Shown in pieces: positions 58,763 through 64,000 of a DNA stretch of 64,000 nt. The position numbers and the translations under genes were made by a program. Where the stretch lies: NCBI GenBank assembly GCA_022813625.1, contig JAKLMB010000001.1:62001-126000 (forward strand). The letters run 5' to 3'. The notes below the pieces were generated by a model that saw only the letters and a program-made list of their open reading frames with translations, did not search any database and was not told where the DNA came from. How positions within the stretch are numbered: the stretch's first letter is position 1; the number at the start of each line of letters is the position of its first letter. This stretch comes from Aaosphaeria pasadenensis (Eukaryota > Ascomycota > Dothideomycetes > Pleosporales).

Positions 58763-61466
58763 CTTGGATGGTATTGATTCCTGTGGACCCAGTATGCAAG
58801 AGAAATGGTGTACTTGTATAGATTTAAGCTGTGTCGCAGAGATCTCGGAGACTTTTGTGAGTATGGGAATTGGTAGAGGAGATTCCGCGCGTCAGAGGCA
58901 GGCAAGTTGCACGCGACCTATGTGGTGTGAGGGTGGAAAATAAGAAACCTGGAAGGAGGACAAAAAAGACCCTGTCTAACACAGACAAAGATAAATTGAG
59001 GAGAGTAGAGAGTCCGGCAGAATGCAATTATTTGATTGTTTCAAGATTTTCCCCTTCTTGCGCGCGAGAGAAGAGCCAGGACTCAGAAGTACCAGGGACA
59101 GGAGACGGTGATACTATTAATCAGGAGTTTTTCTTCTGGAAGACGCGAAGTTGATGATGTCATTACGCTAAGGGCCAATCCACGGCCACATCAAGACAAG
59201 CAAACTAGACAGTAATCATGACACCAAGCGTCCCGCGCGCATCCGTCCATACTCAGCAGACTACACCAAATAGTATGCCAACACCAATTTTGCTAAGCAT
59301 CTACGTAGTTAAGTGACGACAAATGTCATGCTCAGCCTCGCTTTTGGCACCAAAGACCTCGCGAAGGGCAGATCGTCGGTCCGGAATGGACGAATTCGAA
59401 CGCATGGCGCGACGGCTGCCGACTTTGTGCTTTGAACATTCAACATTTCTCGGGACTCATTCTTCCTTAACTCCCCCGTCTTCGGAAACATTGAGCGGGA
59501 GATCAGAGGGTGATGTGCTGCAAGGCTTAGATGTTGGCCTACATGCTGGCACTGGTGTGGGCGACAGGGTGGCTATTCCGTGGGCCACGACTACTTACAT
59601 GTGCACTGTGCAGTGACTACCTACCTACATTTTTATGTACATGTACTTACATGCATCCCTCGGGCCCCAGGAGATAGTTGTGTCTCTCTTTTACTGTTGT
59701 GCTCGGGCACTCCGCCGAAGAACACGATCCAGCAACCTCTACCTCGATCTTGTACCACTTCCGCAACGCAATCGTTGATGTTGAGAGACACGCCAAAGTG
59801 GAAAGACCCGACATTGCCTGTCGCAATGCTCTCGGCTCGTGTATCCATATGATAGTCATCTCGCTCCAGGACAGCCATCAACTAACCTTGCCATCAAAGC
59901 CATGTCTTATTAATGAATTGTCCGGGCCTTTTCTCCCGCCTTGCCATCACCACTTTGAGACGTAGAGTGCGCACAGAAGCGACAGCAAACGGCAACGAAC
60001 TCCTGGCGCTTGCGATTAAGGAAAAGGTGCTCGGCAAGTGGGAAATACCGTCACCGGCTCTTGCGCGCATGAACTCCGTTCTTGGATAATAGTTGTGAGG
60101 ATGCAAGGATCCCGACTTGAATGTTCCTGGACTTCACAATCTCCCTTGATCCATGTTGTTCGTATGGGGAATTCAGCCATGTACATGTACGCTCTCACCT
60201 CATGTTGCTGCAGGTGATGTGATAATTACGACTACTCCTGCGTGTTATTATGAAGCCGGGCGTGCACGCATCACGAGCTTTCGAGTTGCAGCAAAGCGTG
60301 ATAATCTATCTGGTGCTGGCTGTGGGTCGTTGGTGCAACACTTCTTCACAACGATCGATGCAGGGTTTGAACAGGCTCCCGGCTGGTGGATAGCGGAACG
60401 GCCTGAAGAGTGGGTGTGCAACACGACAGAGCGTGCAGTGCGTTGAGCAAACTTCTGCACGTTGGGATGCCGTGACGACATGGAGAACAAGATAAGACCT
60501 CTCAGAGAGACCGCAGGCATGTCCGATCCGATAGGTAGCTCAACGACGTGGAGCTGGAGTCTTGCACCGGTGGGGAGACTCCGCACTATGCAGCAAAGAC
60601 CAAGTAACGACAATCCTTGCTCTATACCCTATGGCTGGCCTCTCTGGGCCGACTGTGCAACGTGTACAAAGTACTCGATCGGATGGCATTCATGCGATCG
60701 AGGAATCGAGAGCCATGGCAAAGATGAAATGTCCGCTGGTTGGCTGTCAAAGCGCGTCTGGAGTCTCTGGACTGAGATGAAGGTCCTCGCTCGCTTCTAA
60801 GTCGACGAGCAATCAGACAAATAGACGAGCGCGAGGTTGCATGATACGGTGGATCATCTGTCGCAGAGCTGGATATAGCCAGATCCTCTTCATGGATCAG
60901 GCCCGACGCCGCGCATGCATCCATCGATCCTATCTTGATTGGCTGCCAATGGCTGCCTTTTCGGATCATGATTGGCAGGCATTCTTCTGCAATCCTTAAT
61001 GCATGCCAACCGTGCCAGTCTGCATGGCTGGGGGTTTCATCTGGGAGAGCTCTTCCAAGTTTGTTGTTTACCTTCCTGCATCCCTCATCAACTGCCTAGA
61101 TGTGAACTCGTAATCCTTCCTTGCTCTACTGACCGTCTCATCCGAGACCTTTTAACCTTCTGGGCACCTTGATTGAGGAACAATCCCGACTTATCCACTG
61201 CAGAAGTTTTATATAACGGTCTGTATCGCTTTCGACCGCTAAGGTTCATCGCAAACCAGCCTTTGGAGCTACCCCCCCGCACGCATATTCGGCAGCGTAG
61301 TCTTACCTCAGGCACGATATAGGGTAGGTTATTTGACATTTCTACACCTCCCCTCTTTGCTGCTATTAATTACCAGCCATTCTTTAGTTCCTGCCTCAGA
61401 TGTTCGAATCGTAAACAGGCCATAGGCCTCGTTGCTACCCCAACAACGTACCCCCTTCAACACAAT
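58763..61466. other. Divergent intergenic region
   Basis: About 2.7 kb between two divergent genes. It holds TACCTACC-type units at 59618-59627. Frames of up to 121 codons overlap on both strands with no domains. Nothing else is recognised. Confidence 0.5.
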
Positions 61467-64000
61467 ATGGGTAACGCCAGTAGTTCGCCGACCACCGGCC
61501 ATCATAATCGTCTTTCCAAACCGAAAACGAACACCAACTCTCCACATGGCACTCCCAAGGTCAATTTCCCTGTCTCGGTCTACTCGAACAGTGCAGACTC
61601 AAGTGTTCGGGACAAACAGCAATTCAAGACCCTCCTCACATCGCCTGTTGTAACAGACTTTGATTCAGATGCTTCCCCAGATGGCGACGATACTTTGGGA
61701 GATCTTGCGAACCATGTCCAACGGCGCTTATCAACACTTTCGGGATCAAATTCCATCACCTCAAATCGGGGAGGCGGTAGAAATTCTCTCGGGAGGATCA
61801 TTAGTCCGCATGGGTCCAAATTGTCTTTGGCTTCGAACTCCCAGTCTGTGGACCTGGACACTGCATTGAAGATCTTGCAGGAGGTCAGGAAGACGGCCTC
61901 GCCGGAGGATCTTGTAGCTCTACGTGAGTTTTCATTCGCTGCCAGAACTAGAGCAATTTCTCATACAATTCGCTCTTTCAAAGGTGCTTAATGGCTAATA
62001 AGTTTTTATCAGACCAAGCTCTTCAAGAGACTGTACCTCCATCCTCAGGTTCGCCCACCCCAGATAACAGCTTACGTGGGCGAACATCCACAGTGAACCG
62101 CTCCTCATCTTCACTCATACGACGACGCTCTTTGATTGCAACGCCAGGCCTGGCTACGAGAGGTTCGCCTACAGATACTAGTCGGAGAACGTGGAACTCG
62201 TGGAAGGGTACAGATATGGAACAATCAGAAGATCCAAAATGGAAGGTCGGCATGATGGGCAACTCGCCGCTCACTCGCATTGCTGCATTGGATTTGGCCG
62301 AAGATGGTCGAGAATCACCAGTCCCGAGGGCGCAGACACCTGGAGACATGGAATACTCTCATTTAGGGTCCCTGCAATTAGGCTCACTCATTGTGACTAA
62401 TGGAGCTGCGTCGCCTGCCGGTAGTGCTAGATACGTGTCGCGACGTAAATCTGCCATTGACGTAACTCATGGAGAGGATTATTTTGCATCTACCAGTGGG
62501 AACGCAAGCACCGAGCCGAGAACCCGTGATCGCTCACATTCCAGGAGCAAGTCCTCTATTTTGCCACCTACGTTCCAGCTACACCCGGATCAATGCATCG
62601 CCAGACCAAAGGCAAACACTAAAGCAAGTCGGAGGGTTGAGAGCTCATTGCAGCCAGGCAATGTGGAGCCGCGAACCCGATCTAAACACAGCGGATTGAA
62701 AGCTATCCAGATTCCGACTCAGAGCGCGGATCTCCTTGCAAAAGATTATATGTTGAATATTCCTGCTAGTCCGTTCGAGAACCCCCGGGATGACACACCG
62801 GATGAAGGCTTTGCTGATGGCCCATTGGAAAATGCATCTCAACCCATTCAAAGCCTCGCTCCTGCCTCAGACGCAAAGAGTCCAAGAGATTCGATAAAAT
62901 CACAGATTACACGTAAACCCTCTGCCCGAGATCGAGCCAATTACGCGATGCTCAATTGTATGGGAGGGCAACAAGTTGATGCAGAAATCGATGGACCCAA
63001 TGCAGCAAAATTGACGACCAAAGGCTCGAACCAAGAAGCACGCATTGAAGTTCCTCCAGCTGAAAGAAGGAGAAGCAGAAGACCTGTTCCCAGGAAAGCC
63101 GACTCCGGATATTCGTCAGGTGGTAGCCTGCGAACAAATCGAACCTCCTCAGACAAAGGTGATCGTGGTCACGCTCCCGAGAAGCCCTCGGCTTCTGTTG
63201 TGGAAGCCCGAGGCGAAAATGGTACCGAAAGTGATACTGTCAGTTTGTATACGTTCGAACAGATGCTAGCACTCACCCAGAAGCCTCTACCGCCACTGCC
63301 GAGTATCGACAATAGCAACGAAAAGCAAGGCCATTACGACGAATCGACGGTCTTTTGGTACGACGAAGGCAAGATATTGCCGACTCAGGAGGTAAAAGAA
63401 GTTACATTTGGTCGTAATTCAGTCGAACCATCACCCATTTCGCCCCGGACTATACAGTCAGCTGCTTCGTTTTGCACCACTGATAGTTCGGCCTCGAGGC
63501 GACTGCAGAAGCGGAGACCTTCGTTGCAAGAACTCCCTGTTGTCCAGTCATGCTCACCTATAGTTGAAGGAAGCATTCCTCGCGTGCCTTCGCCCGTTCG
63601 AGCCCAATTTGTTCGGCGCCTTTCAGAGGCACCTGAAATGGAGTGTCTCACTAGGACATATCTGTCGAAGGAACATGTGAACTCTGCTGAAATTGTCGTT
63701 GACTCGCCCACAGCTCTGGCACTCGAACGGTCTCATTTTCAGTTTGCACAGCAAGAAGAGGTATCTGGAAGTCAGGCTGATCGTGCTCCCACCCCGCCAC
63801 TTCACGGTGTTCGCCGCAGCCTTTCTATATTCCGAGGGAAGACTGACTCTGAGCGAAAGAGTCTTGAAAAAGCCGCACCTACTATTCTTGACTTGGGTAC
63901 CATAGCCCAGGGGCTTGGTGGTTCACCCTATGATGTTGCAATGGCCACAGTGCCCAGACAGAGAGTCACATCACCGACGCATCCGCATCAGCTTGGTAAT
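61467..64000 (+). CDS. Serine-rich, probably N-myristoylated protein (3' end outside window)
   Basis: Two exons are visible: 61467-61923 and 62013 to beyond the right edge. The second frame is open for all of its ~1990 bases to the window end. The protein starts MGNASSS, a strong N-myristoylation signal (Gly2, Ser6), so membrane attachment is likely. The first exon ends in a helical segment (DLDTALKILQEVRKTASPEDLVAL) that continues into the second as HQALQE. The rest is long, disordered and rich in Ser, Pro and Arg, with many SP and RRxS phosphorylation-like sites and a short ordered stretch (DTVSLYTFEQMLALTQKPLP, then ESTVFWYDEGKILP). No enzyme domain is visible so far; one may lie beyond the window. 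The family is not recognised. At least ~816 residues are encoded here. Confidence 0.8.

Noticed and set aside
1..64000. A secondary-metabolite or other functional gene cluster
   Set aside because: Despite three regulators and a transporter, no synthase, tailoring enzyme or shared pathway is present.

Overview
The window is nuclear DNA of a filamentous ascomycete (Pezizomycotina); Dothideomycetes is my best guess, from protein style only. The evidence is short spliceosomal introns of about 50-75 nt with GTANGT-type donors, three fungal zinc-cluster (Zn2Cys6) regulators, a YOR1-like ABCC transporter, an ornithine aminotransferase, a 14-3-3 protein and long intergenic spacers full of simple repeats. 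I found no tRNA, rRNA, CRISPR array, transposon or viral sequence. Exon coordinates were built by hand from reading frames, donors and acceptors. In the multi-exon models the CDS lengths are multiples of three and the joins agree with the protein families, but none was tested against transcripts or homologues.

Layout. 1-20.3 kb: an SMP/C2 lipid-transfer tether running off the left edge (-), an F-box protein (+), a small orphan-like protein (-), a zinc-cluster regulator rebuilt from five exons (-), a second regulator with its zinc cluster in mid-protein (+), a DPH4-like J-protein (-) and a 14-3-3 protein with three tiny exons (-). 20.3-24.5 kb: a long spacer rich in simple repeats. 24.5-36.2 kb: an FMP32/MCUR1-like mitochondrial protein (-), a WW-domain PhoD-like phosphatase (-), a glutamine/proline-rich conserved protein (+), a possible orphan gene (+) and a tail-anchored protein (-). 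36.2-40.6 kb: a second long repeat-rich spacer. 40.6-49 kb: the ABCC transporter (-) and ornithine aminotransferase (-). 50.5-64 kb: a BCS1-like AAA ATPase built from seven exons (+), a third regulator with a mid-protein zinc cluster (+), a FRAG1/DRAM/Sfk1-type membrane protein (-) and a probably myristoylated serine-rich protein running off the right edge (+).

The genes do not form an obvious pathway or biosynthetic cluster; this looks like ordinary mixed housekeeping and regulatory gene space. Two proteins, the SMP/C2 tether and the Sfk1-like protein, probably work at the plasma membrane and its ER contacts, but they lie 54 kb apart. The most distinctive non-genic signal is a dispersed 9-mer, TACTCCGTA, found six times by eye and only in intergenic DNA, together with a second family built on TACCTA (TACCTACC, TACCTAGGTA).
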